This document shows, one piece after another, positions 1 through 8,296 of a stretch of DNA of 64,000 nucleotides. The stretch's first letter is position 1. Each line of letters begins with the position of its first letter. The notes beneath the pieces are model-generated. The model did no database searches. It saw only the letters and a program-made list of their open reading frames with translations, and was not told where the DNA came from. This stretch comes from Granulicella rosea (lineage in GTDB: Bacteria; Acidobacteriota; Terriglobia; Terriglobales; Acidobacteriaceae), in NCBI RefSeq assembly GCF_900188085.1, contig NZ_FZOU01000002.1, positions 558,001-622,000 of the forward strand, read 5' to 3'. The translations under genes and the position numbers were made by a program.

Positions 1-1246
1 GGCCGAGCGCGGGGTTCGAGATGTAGAAGATCTCCTCGCCGTCGACCATGTTCCAGCCGTCGACCAGAACCTCGGGATCGTACTTCGCGGTGTACTCGGC
101 CAGGTCGCCGTAGGCGAAGTGAACGCCCTCGATCTCGGCCTGCGTCAGGTGGCCCGGGCAGTACCGGATGGTGAAACGGCCCTCGCTCGAACCATGGATC
201 AGGTGAGCCGCCGCGCTCAGATTGCCCGCCAAGTCGGCGTCGTTCTTCACCGCTTCGAGCGTACCGGGCGTGCCGCAGTAGCCGTACTTGCGGATCAGCA
301 GGTCGATCGCGCCGTCCTCGCCGAAGGTGTTCACGCCCGGCGCCAGCACGATCAGCTCCGCGTCGTCGGCGAGCGCCATGCGCGTGCGGTAGACGCTCTT
401 GTTGCCCAGCCAGGTGGAGTGGAACTCGTGCGGATCGAGGAAGACGACCGCCTTCTTGATCTCGCGGTCCATCATCAAAAAGTTGCACTTCAGGCTGAGC
501 GCCGCGGCCAGCTCGAAGCACTCGTTGTCGTCGCCGATGTACATGCCGCGGATGACGAGCTTTCCTTCCGCGTTCTTGTTGACGACTGTCTGCACATACA
601 CAATCTGCGGAAGCGATGTCGCGAAGTGCTCGCTCGCATAGTTCAGCACGCGGCGGACAGGCGTATCCGCGCGGCCCATCATGCGCTCCATCCCGTAGAC
701 CGCGCCAAGGAAGTGCGAGCGGTGGATGCCCATCACGCCGCCTGTGCCGACGAAGATGTTCTTCGAACCGTTCGCCATGCCGACGACCTCGTGCGGCACC
801 ACCTGCCCGATGGACAGGATCAGGTCGTGGCCGCCGTCTCGCAGCAGCTTGTTCACCTGCGCGGGCCAGGTGTAGTCCAGCTTGCCCTCGGAAACCTCGA
901 ACATGAACTCGCCCGGAACCTCGCCCAGCGTGACGATGTCGTTCCGCCAGTCGTGTACGCGAAAGAGATCGCGCGGCGTGCCGGGAAACATCGTCGCCAG
1001 CTCCTTGTCGGTCATCGCCTTGTGCGTGCCAAGGGCGGGCAGCACGTCGGCCATCTTGTCGCCGTAGAACTCGTAGGCATAGTCGGTCAGCACACCGGCC
1101 TGTGAGTGAAAGCGGGTGAAATCCGGCGGCACAGCCAGGACGCGGTTCTTCGCGCCCAGTTGTTCGAGCGCGCTGAATAGACCGGCCTTGACCTCAGCCG
1201 GAGACAGTTCGGTGGTGGGCGATCCGGCGCTGAAAAATAAACTCAT
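1..1246 (-). CDS. LarA-family (DUF2088) nickel-pincer hydroxyacid racemase/epimerase, 3' truncated by window edge
   Basis: Begins at ATG 1246 and runs off the left edge; 415 codons are visible, near the usual family length of about 425. Motif PDFTR (residues 41-45) resembles the cofactor-phosphate loop of LarA. H98, H152, K162 and H178 correspond to H108, H174, K184 and H200 of Lactobacillus plantarum LarA; the 10 and 16 residue spacings of the last three are identical, so the Lys that binds the pyridinium-dithiocarboxylate nickel pincer and the nickel-ligand His appear intact. The family includes lactate, malate and other hydroxyacid racemases and a gluconate epimerase. Because uxaC lies two genes upstream on the same strand, a sugar acid of hexuronate catabolism is a more likely substrate than lactate (inference). 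No larB/C/E cofactor genes are in the window. Confidence 0.85.
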   Translation of the reverse strand, partial: MSLFFSAGSPTTELSPAEVKAGLFSALEQLGAKNRVLAVPPDFTRFHSQAGVLTDYAYEFYGDKMADVLPALGTHKAMTDKELATMFPGTPRDLFRVHDWRNDIVTLGEVPGEFMFEVSEGKLDYTWPAQVNKLLRDGGHDLILSIGQVVPHEVVGMANGSKNIFVGTGGVMGIHRSHFLGAVYGMERMMGRADTPVRRVLNYASEHFATSLPQIVYVQTVVNKNAEGKLVIRGMYIGDDNECFELAAALSLKCNFLMMDREIKKAVVFLDPHEFHSTWLGNKSVYRTRMALADDAELIVLAPGVNTFGEDGAIDLLIRKYGYCGTPGTLEAVKNDADLAGNLSAAAHLIHGSSEGRFTIRYCPGHLTQAEIEGVHFAYGDLAEYTAKYDPEVLVDGWNMVDGEEIFYISNPALG

Positions 1247-1293
1247 TTGATATCTATCCTAAACTTCATAAAGACTGCGCAGTGATTGGAAAG

Positions 1294-2235
1294 CTAGCTA
1301 CATTCAACATCAACGAAATCGTGCTTAGACATGAGATTTCGAATTTCTTCATGGGCCGTTGAACTAAATACCTTCGGATACTGCTTCACCTTAGTGAACG
1401 GCAGTCCCGGCCGCATCCATCTGCCGTACTGATCGTTTCTGGAAGGCAATTTCAGCTCGATACGCCGTGGGTTTTGTAGAATCGCTCGTGCGAATCCCTC
1501 ATCGGACATCTTGGGGGCCGATGAGGCAATCGCGAACTTCGGAGTCGTCACCAATCGCCACTCCTTTTCCGCCTCATAAATTTTGTTTTTGAATCCGGCG
1601 AGCAAAACTAAAAGCAATTGGCCAGCGTCTCTTGCGCATTCCTTCGCCATCGACTGAATCCAAGGACCTCCGGGATCGCCAACTGTGAATCGCTGAATTG
1701 CTCTCAGAATTGCATCGACTGATTCAGAAACGATTCTTCCCTGCTCAGTATGGTCATAAATAACAGGCTGATACCACCTTTCGCTTCCCCAAGCACTCGA
1801 TTGAAGGCCGTACTCTATGGAGCTTGAAAATGGCAAAGTCAGCCTAAAGTTGCCAAACCTCTTCCAATGGTAGTCTGACGCGTCTTCATCGCAGAAACAG
1901 GTGATGAATGTCCACGACTTTCTACTCTTGAGAAAAGCCGGAATTTCCTCTAATACAGCCTTCGCGAAAAACGGTAGCCCGAGCGGGAGCCGCCGTTCAA
2001 GCTCATCTTGCATCCAGCCGATACCATGGCTCAATTCTGTTGAGTCCTCTTGGTCTGCCAGAGATTTAGACCAAAAACATTGATTCTCGATGATTCCCAA
2101 TACAGCGGGCAGCTTTGCATAATGGTGCAGTTCCGGAGGTGTGGGATGGCTACCGAACTCTCGCTGCCATACACCGCTCACGACTTCATCCCAGATCGAT
2201 GAGGCGAGAGCAAGCGGATTCATACTAAAGGACAT
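1294..2235 (-). CDS. DUF2971 family protein of unknown function
   Basis: Product of 313 residues. The N-terminal pattern HHYAKLPAVLGIIENQCFW and the late motif EKEWRLV fit the DUF2971 family, whose biochemical role is not established. ATG 2235 was chosen because GAGGCGAG lies just before it; ATG 2247 would add four residues. There is no signal peptide or membrane segment. The gene sits between uxaC (34 bases upstream) and the larA-like gene (47 bases downstream), yet uses many AT-rich codons (AAA, TTT, ATT, TCT) unlike both neighbours. That suggests it was acquired into an older hexuronate cluster. DUF2971 genes often occur in variable regions, but no defence function can be claimed from this sequence alone. 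Confidence 0.7.
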   Translation of the reverse strand: MSFSMNPLALASSIWDEVVSGVWQREFGSHPTPPELHHYAKLPAVLGIIENQCFWSKSLADQEDSTELSHGIGWMQDELERRLPLGLPFFAKAVLEEIPAFLKSRKSWTFITCFCDEDASDYHWKRFGNFRLTLPFSSSIEYGLQSSAWGSERWYQPVIYDHTEQGRIVSESVDAILRAIQRFTVGDPGGPWIQSMAKECARDAGQLLLVLLAGFKNKIYEAEKEWRLVTTPKFAIASSAPKMSDEGFARAILQNPRRIELKLPSRNDQYGRWMRPGLPFTKVKQYPKVFSSTAHEEIRNLMSKHDFVDVECS

Positions 2236-2269
2236 CTCTCGCCTCATCCAAGAAGAAGATTCAAGTTAT

Positions 2270-3685
2270 CTACAGCCGGTAAGCCTTCCGCACCAGGTTC
2301 ACCGTCAGGTCCTGAATCAGCTCGAACGCCTCATCCTCGTCCAGACGATGCTCTGCCACGAGCCGACCAAGGAACGCCGAGTCCACCCGGCGAGCCACGT
2401 CGTGCCGTGCCGGGATCGACAGGAACGCGCGCGTATCGTCGTTGAAGCCGACCGTGTTGTAGAAGCCGGCTGTCTCGGTGGCCTGCTCGCGGAAGCGCAT
2501 CATGCCCTCGGGCGAGTCGTGGAACCACCAGCTTGGGCCGAGGCGCAGGCAGGGGTAGTGTCCGGCCAGCGGGGCCAGCTCGCGCGAGTAGGTCGTCTCG
2601 TCCAGCGTGAAGAGGATCATGGTGAAGTTCGGCTCGTTGCCGTACTTTGAGAGCAGCGGACGCAGGCTGCGCACATACTCGGTCGGAGACGGAATATCGG
2701 CGCCCTTGTCGCGTCCGAACTTCTCGTAAACCTTCAAGTTATGGTTGCGGACACTGCCCGGATGTAGCTGCATCGTAAGGCCATCTTCGACGCTCATGCC
2801 GGCCATCTCGGTCAGCATCTGCGCCTGGAAGAGCTCCACATCGCCAGGCTGCGTCTTGCCCGAGTAGATGCGGGCGTAGAGGTTCGACGCGTCGGTCTCG
2901 GAGAGATCGGCGGTCAGCGCGGTCAGGTGGCCGTGGTCGGTCGCGGTGGCGCCCATGCTCTTGAAGAAGGCGCGGCGCTTGCGCAGGGCGTTCAGGTAGC
3001 CCTTGTAGGTCGCGACGTCCTCGCCGGCGATCTCGCCCAGCTTCTGGATGTTCTCCTGGAAGCCGAGGTACTCGGCGTCGATGACGGCATCGGGGCGGAA
3101 GGTGGGCAACACGCGCCCGCCCCAGCCGGAGTCCTTGATCTGCTGGTGCCACTTCAGATCGTCGACGGCGGCGTCGGTGGTGGCGAGCACCTCGATCTTG
3201 AACCGGTCGAAGAGCGCGCGCGGCAGAAACTCCGGCGTATTCAGTTTGGCCGCGATGATCTCGTAGTACTCGTCTGCGTTGCCCGGGCCCAGGCGCTCGG
3301 TCAGACCGAAGAGGGTCGAAAACGCGTAGTCCAGCCAGATGCGGGTCGGCGTACCGCGGAAGAGGAAGTAGTTCTTCGCGAAGATGCGCCAGGCCTCGCG
3401 CGGGTCGACCTGACCGGCTGCGGCTGGATCGCCCTTGGCGCCGCCCTGCGGTACGCCCAGCGACTCCAGCGGAATGCCCTGCGAGTAGAGCATGCGGAAG
3501 ATATAGTGGTCCGGCTGCAGAAACAGCGCCGTCGGATTCGGAAACGGCTTGTTCTCCGCGAACCACTGCGGATCGGTGTGGCCGTGGGGAGAGATGATCG
3601 GCAGATCTTTCACTGTCTCGTACAGCTTGGCGGCGACCGAACGGGCCGCGCCCTCCGCAGGGAAAAGCCTATGCTCATGCAACAT
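2270..3685 (-). CDS. uxaC: glucuronate/galacturonate isomerase
   Basis: UxaC converts D-glucuronate to fructuronate and D-galacturonate to tagaturonate, the first cytoplasmic step of hexuronate catabolism. The product has 471 residues, the normal family length. The metal-binding HxH of this amidohydrolase-superfamily enzyme is seen in SPHGHTDP (H34, H36). The C-terminal blocks GHYPCLRLGPSWWFHD and TVGFNDDTRAFLSIPARH are typical of the family. The frame is open further upstream to 3793, but ATG 3685 gives the conserved N-terminus MLHEHRLFP and is preceded by GGACGGG. It lies downstream of the porin terminator, so it probably has its own promoter in 3686-3811. The GH28 pectinase at 9528-10922 would yield galacturonate as substrate. 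Confidence 0.95.
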   Translation of the reverse strand: MLHEHRLFPAEGAARSVAAKLYETVKDLPIISPHGHTDPQWFAENKPFPNPTALFLQPDHYIFRMLYSQGIPLESLGVPQGGAKGDPAAAGQVDPREAWRIFAKNYFLFRGTPTRIWLDYAFSTLFGLTERLGPGNADEYYEIIAAKLNTPEFLPRALFDRFKIEVLATTDAAVDDLKWHQQIKDSGWGGRVLPTFRPDAVIDAEYLGFQENIQKLGEIAGEDVATYKGYLNALRKRRAFFKSMGATATDHGHLTALTADLSETDASNLYARIYSGKTQPGDVELFQAQMLTEMAGMSVEDGLTMQLHPGSVRNHNLKVYEKFGRDKGADIPSPTEYVRSLRPLLSKYGNEPNFTMILFTLDETTYSRELAPLAGHYPCLRLGPSWWFHDSPEGMMRFREQATETAGFYNTVGFNDDTRAFLSIPARHDVARRVDSAFLGRLVAEHRLDEDEAFELIQDLTVNLVRKAYRL

Positions 3686-3762
3686 GATTGACCCGTCCTG
3701 AATACTTCCGAATTTCGAACTGCAAACAACGCAACACGTCCAACCTAAGCAGCCTATCAAAT

Positions 3763-3773
3763 TGGACTGACCA
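3763..3773. promoter_or_regulatory. possible GntR/FadR-type operator upstream of uxaC
   Basis: On the minus strand the sequence reads TGGTCAGTCCA, one mismatch from the FadR-subfamily GntR consensus TGGTNNNACCA used by hexuronate regulators such as UxuR/ExuR. It lies 78 bases before the uxaC start. A single short match is weak evidence, and no GntR gene is in the window. Confidence 0.2.
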
Positions 3774-3811
3774 CCGGCTGTGAATCTTCGCAACTTCCAT
3801 GAAATTACGAC

Positions 3812-3847
3812 GCAAAAAGAAGAGGCGCCCCGGTTGCGGGCGCCTCT
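3812..3847 (-). terminator. rho-independent terminator after porin gene
   Basis: Perfect 10-bp stem AGAGGCGCCC / GGGCGCCTCT with a 7-base loop (stem arms 3821-3830 and 3838-3847), followed on the minus strand by TCTTTTTG. It starts 20 bases after the porin stop codon and separates porin from uxaC transcription. Confidence 0.85.
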
Positions 3848-3866
3848 TTGCGAAAGGAAGTGCTGT

Positions 3867-5810
3867 TTACGGAATGTAGTAACGCATGCCGAAGTGGATC
3901 ATGCTGTCCTGGGCACGCGGGCTGACCGGGGTGGTCGCGCTGCCGACGCCAGACCAGAGCTGGCGCTGGATCAGGCTGTAAGTCGCCTGATACTGCAGGC
4001 GGCCAAACTTCGGGCTGTTGACGACGCGGTAGGTGAAGCCGATCATGCCTTCCTGGATGTACTTGGTCGGCGAGGCGCAGGAGCCGACCGTGGAGAGCGA
4101 ACCGTCGCTGCCCGCGCTGCCGCCGGAGACGACGTTCGTCGCAGGTGTGTAGCATCCGGTGTCGCTGAGGTTCGGCGCGCCGTAGCCGATGAGGTCGGTT
4201 CCGCCGCCAGTCGGATTGACCGCGTAGATCGTCCGCTTGGCGTACTCGCCACCGTAGTAGGAGTAAACGTCGAGCTTCTTCGTCGGGTGGCTTTCGAGCG
4301 AGAACATACCGTGGTAGTTCTTGATGGGCTCGATCGTCTCATCCGGACGCAGAGTCGCGTCGGCGAGCTGGGCGGAGCCGTAACGGCCTACGCCGGTGCC
4401 GGCCATACCCTGAATCGCAACATCCAAATACTTGCTGGCCGAAGCCCGCGCGCTGCCGAAGACGCCGCCGGCAGACTTAGTGTTGTGCTGCTCCACCGAG
4501 CCGTAGGCGTAGACCGGCAAGGCGGCCGTGCCGGTCAGCGAGGTCACCGAGTAGTAGTAGTCGCGGAGGAAGCGGGCGAGACCACCCAGTTCGAAGTGGC
4601 TGTACTTGTTGTCGTAGGCGGCCTTGAACACGAGGTCGGGAGCGACGTTGTTCGCGTAGTTGGTAATGCCGGACGTGCTGGCGGTATTGCCGTTGCCGAT
4701 GTTGCCGGCAGCGTTGTACAGACCGCCGTTCTGTCCGGGACCGCCGAAGAAGTACTGGACCGGAATCGCCGCGCTGACCGTGCTGGATACCGTAAAGTTG
4801 GTGATCTGCGCCTGCTCGACGGACGCCGCGATGGTGAAGGCGCCGGTCTTATAGTCGCCGAACTTCTGCTGAAGGCGGAGAGCTGGCTGACGCGTCCACG
4901 AGAAGCCGACCATGTACTGGGGGTCGACCGTGTTCGGCAGCTTCTCGGTGCGGTTGTCCGCGCCTTTGCCGTCTTCGGTGACGAGCGACCACATCTGACC
5001 GCCAGTGACGGTGAAGCCGCCCTGGGTTGCGGCCTGGCCCCAGATCTGGCGCTGGCGCAGGACATAGCTGTCAGACTGGTTATTGTTCGACGAGGTGCCC
5101 GTGCCGAGGAAGTCGGCTTCGAAGTAACCCGACAGCTTGAACGTACCGGCGTTGCCTTCGAACAAACCGCCGAGGCGGCTCTGGCGTCCGGAGAAGTTCA
5201 GCTCGCTGACATGGCCTTCGGTCGCGCCCGGGAACGGGATGGAGTTGAAGGGGGTGTTGATGTCCGAGTTCACCGAACGCTCGCGCCACACGCCTTCGAA
5301 GGCGAAGAACGCAACCGGCGTGATGGTGATGCCCTTGTAGTGCAGGGCCAGCGGGCTGTCGATCTTCTCGGTCAGCTCGGTCTTGGTAGCGCTGATCGTC
5401 GTCGCGAGGCCGACATTCGCGGTCTTCAGGTCGCTGACGTCGGACTTGACGGAGTTCACCGCATCCGTGTTGGCCTGTACGCTACTCGAAACGCCCTGAA
5501 CCTGGGCGTTCGCGGTCTGGGCATCGCTCTCGGCCTTGGCCGCGGAGCTCTGTGCCGTCGCAAGGGCGGCATCCTTGGCCGCTACCTGCTGGCTCAGGCT
5601 ATCGATCTGTGCCTGCTGAGCCGCCTGCTTCTCGCGCATCTCGCGCAGTTCACGGGTAAGGGCGCTTTCGGCGGGAGCCTTTGCCTTCTTGGCGGTCTTC
5701 GAGGTCTTCGCCTTCTTCTTCGCCGTGGGAGTCGTCGTAGTCTGCGCCTGCGCGGACAGCGTGCCTGCGATCAGCACAGCGGTCAGGGCGGCCTTCATCT
5801 GCTTCGTCAT
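3867..5810 (-). CDS. outer-membrane porin, DcaP-like, with N-terminal coiled coil
   Basis: Product of 647 residues with a Sec signal peptide (residues 1-23, ending AQAQ), a Lys/Ala-rich stretch (about 25-45), then a heptad-like coiled coil (about 50-165, rich in A, Q, S, D). The remainder alternates short polar turns with aromatic/hydrophobic strands, as in a beta-barrel. The coiled coil plus barrel layout is that of DcaP-like trimeric porins common in Acidobacteria and Acinetobacter. It would admit small solutes across the outer membrane. Position upstream of uxaC and the larA-like gene suggests sugar acids or pectin oligomers (inference). The C-terminus is YYIP rather than the usual terminal aromatic residue. 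A terminator follows directly. Confidence 0.75.
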   Translation of the reverse strand: MTKQMKAALTAVLIAGTLSAQAQTTTTPTAKKKAKTSKTAKKAKAPAESALTRELREMREKQAAQQAQIDSLSQQVAAKDAALATAQSSAAKAESDAQTANAQVQGVSSSVQANTDAVNSVKSDVSDLKTANVGLATTISATKTELTEKIDSPLALHYKGITITPVAFFAFEGVWRERSVNSDINTPFNSIPFPGATEGHVSELNFSGRQSRLGGLFEGNAGTFKLSGYFEADFLGTGTSSNNNQSDSYVLRQRQIWGQAATQGGFTVTGGQMWSLVTEDGKGADNRTEKLPNTVDPQYMVGFSWTRQPALRLQQKFGDYKTGAFTIAASVEQAQITNFTVSSTVSAAIPVQYFFGGPGQNGGLYNAAGNIGNGNTASTSGITNYANNVAPDLVFKAAYDNKYSHFELGGLARFLRDYYYSVTSLTGTAALPVYAYGSVEQHNTKSAGGVFGSARASASKYLDVAIQGMAGTGVGRYGSAQLADATLRPDETIEPIKNYHGMFSLESHPTKKLDVYSYYGGEYAKRTIYAVNPTGGGTDLIGYGAPNLSDTGCYTPATNVVSGGSAGSDGSLSTVGSCASPTKYIQEGMIGFTYRVVNSPKFGRLQYQATYSLIQRQLWSGVGSATTPVSPRAQDSMIHFGMRYYIP

Positions 5811-5945
5811 GGAACCTCTCTGGGTTACAAGAACAATGCCGGCAAGGAGTGACGCATGGGCACGGCCTCGCCGCCCTGCGCTCTCGGTGTCAGTTGCTCT
5901 TTGAACTCGATTCTTCCCAGTTCATGTAACGGAACGATAAATTCC

Positions 5946-5961
5946 TACCACTTACGGGGTA
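5946..5961. promoter_or_regulatory. NarL/LuxR-type 7-2-7 inverted heptamer upstream of porin
   Basis: TACCACT-TA-CGGGGTA fits the NarL-family heptamer pair TACYNMT-N2-AKNRGTA with one mismatch. The site is about 136 bases before the porin start and about 107 before the GH20 start, so it could serve either divergent gene. No NarL-type regulator gene is in the window. Confidence 0.3.
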
Positions 5962-6067
5962 GATTCACGGGATATTCATATTGGCGCGGCCGCCGGAATC
6001 GAGCCTGATTCCGTCACTCGACGTCGAAAATCCCCGTTTCAAACAGCTTGCGGGTTAGTCTTGGACT

Positions 6068-8266
6068 ATGTTGTCGCCCCGCGCCCAAGCCGTCGTCCTG
6101 TCTGCCCTGCTGGCTCTGCCCGCCGTCCATCTGCAGGCTCAAACGCCGAGCCAGGCGCCGAAGCTGATTCCGATTCCCCGCGAGCTGCATACCGCTCCGG
6201 GCGTCGCGGCCAGCGTGACGCTGCCGCTGGGCGTCCACATCGCCTGCGCCACCTGTCAGACCGCCGAAGGCGCGGACGATAAGTTCGCCGCCGACGACCT
6301 GAGCAAGGAGCTGAGCGCGCGCAACATCCCGACCCTTTCGGGCAACGCATACACCATCCAGCTCGTCCGGAGGCCGGACGCCAACTTTACGGCCGAGATG
6401 AGGCCCGAGGGCTACACCATCTCCGCTACAAGCGCCGCCCTGACCGTCACCGCCGTCACGGCCGAAGGCCTCTTCTACGGCGTCCAGACGGTCAAGCAGC
6501 TCATCACCGGCGACGGCGCTCAGGCCGCGATCCATCCGGTTGCCATCCGCGACTGGCCGGCGATGAAGTATCGCGGCTACCACGACGACATCTCGCGTGG
6601 CCCTGTACCCACGCTCGAGTTCCAGAAGAAGCTCATTCGCACGCTCGCGGCCTATAAGGTCAACCTTTATAGTCCATACTTCGAGCACACCCAGCAGTAC
6701 GCATCGAATCCCCTGCCCGCGCCTCCGGGCGGCAGCATCTCGGCCGAGGATGCGCGAGCGCTCGTGACCTTCGCCCGGCAATATCACGTCACCATCGTGC
6801 CCGAGCAGGAGGCCTTCGGCCATCTACGCCACGACCTGATCTGGGAGACCTACGCGCCCATCGCCGAGACGCCGCACGGCGCCGTCTTCGCGCCAGGCCA
6901 GCCCGGCTCGCTCAAGGTCATCGGCCAGATGTTCACCGAACTCGCCGGCCTCTACCCCGGCCCGTTCCTGCACATTGGGGCGGATGAAACCATCGACCTC
7001 GGCATCGGCCAGACCAAGCCGGCCGTGGACGCGCGCGGGCTGGCTGCCGTCTACCTCGACTTTCTCGATAACATCGTCAACACGCTCAAGCCTCTGAACC
7101 GCCGCATCCTCTTCTGGGGAGACGTCGCCCAGGACTCGCCCGCGCTGCTCAAAGCCATGCCGCAGAGCTTCAAGGACCAGACCGTCGCCGTGGCCTGGGG
7201 CTACACCTACGACGCGAAGAATCCGCGGGCGTTCGAGAAGGCGCTCCATCCGTTCCGCGACGCAGGCTTCGAGACATGGGTCGCGCCAGCCGTCAACAAC
7301 TACCGGCAGGTCTACCCCAACCAGCAGATGGCGCTCGAAGACATTCAGCAGTTCACATACGACGGCCAGCGCCTTGGCGCCACCGGCCAGCTCAACACCG
7401 AGTGGAACGACGACGGCGAATCCCTCGTGAATATGAACTGGTACGGCGTGCTCTTTGGCGCGGCCGCGGCCTGGCAGCCCGGCCAGAGCTCCATCCCGGC
7501 CTTCCAGCAGAGCTTCGGCGAGGTCTTCCACGGCGACCGCACGGGCCTGATCGACCAGGCGCAGATGAAGCTGACCGACGCCATGGCGCTGCTGCACGAC
7601 GCGAAGATCATCGGTAACACCGAGGGTACGGACGGTCTCTTCTGGGTCGATCCGTGGTCGAAGGACGGGCAGACGATGGCCGCGAAGCTGCGGCCGCTCG
7701 CGAGCGCGGTGCGCCTCGACGCCGAAAACGCGCTCGTCCTGATTGCGCAGGCGAAGGCCGCGAGCGGCCACCATCCACCCCTCGCGACCTCGGCTCCGGG
7801 AACGTTCTACGATGCCAGTGTTTACGGCGCGGCGACCTCGAACCTCCGCGAGCCCGACGCGATCGACGCCATGGAGCTGGGCGCGCGCCGCATCGACTTC
7901 CTCGCTCTCAAGTTCCAGCTTGCGGACGAGATGGCCGCTGGCTACTCGCGCGCCTATCTCGCCTCGAACTCCACCGATCCGAAGCTGAAGCGCACCGTAT
8001 CTCGCGAGCTTTCGGACATCAACGGCGTCAACGGCCGCATTCAGGACCTCACCTACGGCTACAGCCAACTCCGCGATCTCTTCGAGTCCGCATGGCTTGC
8101 CTCGAATCGCCCCTCCGGCCTGCGTCCGGTTCTCGAGCACTACGACGCGACGGTCGCCCTGTGGATCGGCCGCATGGACAAGGTGCGTGTGGCACAGCGC
8201 CAGTGGGCCGACTCGAAGACACTGCCCACCGCGTCAGAGCTTGGCATCCCCGCGCCCACACGCTAA
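6068..8266 (+). CDS. secreted beta-N-acetylhexosaminidase, GH20
   Basis: Removes terminal GlcNAc/GalNAc from oligosaccharides by substrate-assisted catalysis. It has 732 residues: Sec signal peptide (1-24, ending LQAQ), a GH20b-type N-terminal domain (about 28-160), the TIM barrel beginning at the typical segment RDWPAMKYRGYHDD, and the catalytic Asp-Glu pair D306-E307 in HIGADET. A later long helical C-terminal region (about 520-720) is an addition to the minimal family. The gene is 30 bases upstream of nagA, so liberated GlcNAc can enter the NagA pathway after uptake and phosphorylation. Peptidoglycan fragments or chitin-type chains are both possible substrates; the NamZ-containing protein downstream favours a cell-wall role. 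Confidence 0.9.
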   Translation: MLSPRAQAVVLSALLALPAVHLQAQTPSQAPKLIPIPRELHTAPGVAASVTLPLGVHIACATCQTAEGADDKFAADDLSKELSARNIPTLSGNAYTIQLVRRPDANFTAEMRPEGYTISATSAALTVTAVTAEGLFYGVQTVKQLITGDGAQAAIHPVAIRDWPAMKYRGYHDDISRGPVPTLEFQKKLIRTLAAYKVNLYSPYFEHTQQYASNPLPAPPGGSISAEDARALVTFARQYHVTIVPEQEAFGHLRHDLIWETYAPIAETPHGAVFAPGQPGSLKVIGQMFTELAGLYPGPFLHIGADETIDLGIGQTKPAVDARGLAAVYLDFLDNIVNTLKPLNRRILFWGDVAQDSPALLKAMPQSFKDQTVAVAWGYTYDAKNPRAFEKALHPFRDAGFETWVAPAVNNYRQVYPNQQMALEDIQQFTYDGQRLGATGQLNTEWNDDGESLVNMNWYGVLFGAAAAWQPGQSSIPAFQQSFGEVFHGDRTGLIDQAQMKLTDAMALLHDAKIIGNTEGTDGLFWVDPWSKDGQTMAAKLRPLASAVRLDAENALVLIAQAKAASGHHPPLATSAPGTFYDASVYGAATSNLREPDAIDAMELGARRIDFLALKFQLADEMAAGYSRAYLASNSTDPKLKRTVSRELSDINGVNGRIQDLTYGYSQLRDLFESAWLASNRPSGLRPVLEHYDATVALWIGRMDKVRVAQRQWADSKTLPTASELGIPAPTR

Positions 8267-8296
8267 CCGCGTCACGGACGTACACTGTAGGCGAAC

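Noticed and set aside
3780..5852. 690-codon open frame on the plus strand opposite the porin gene
   Set aside because: Shadow of the porin gene; composition is low-complexity R/A/V/G/L with no motif, and it crosses the porin terminator.
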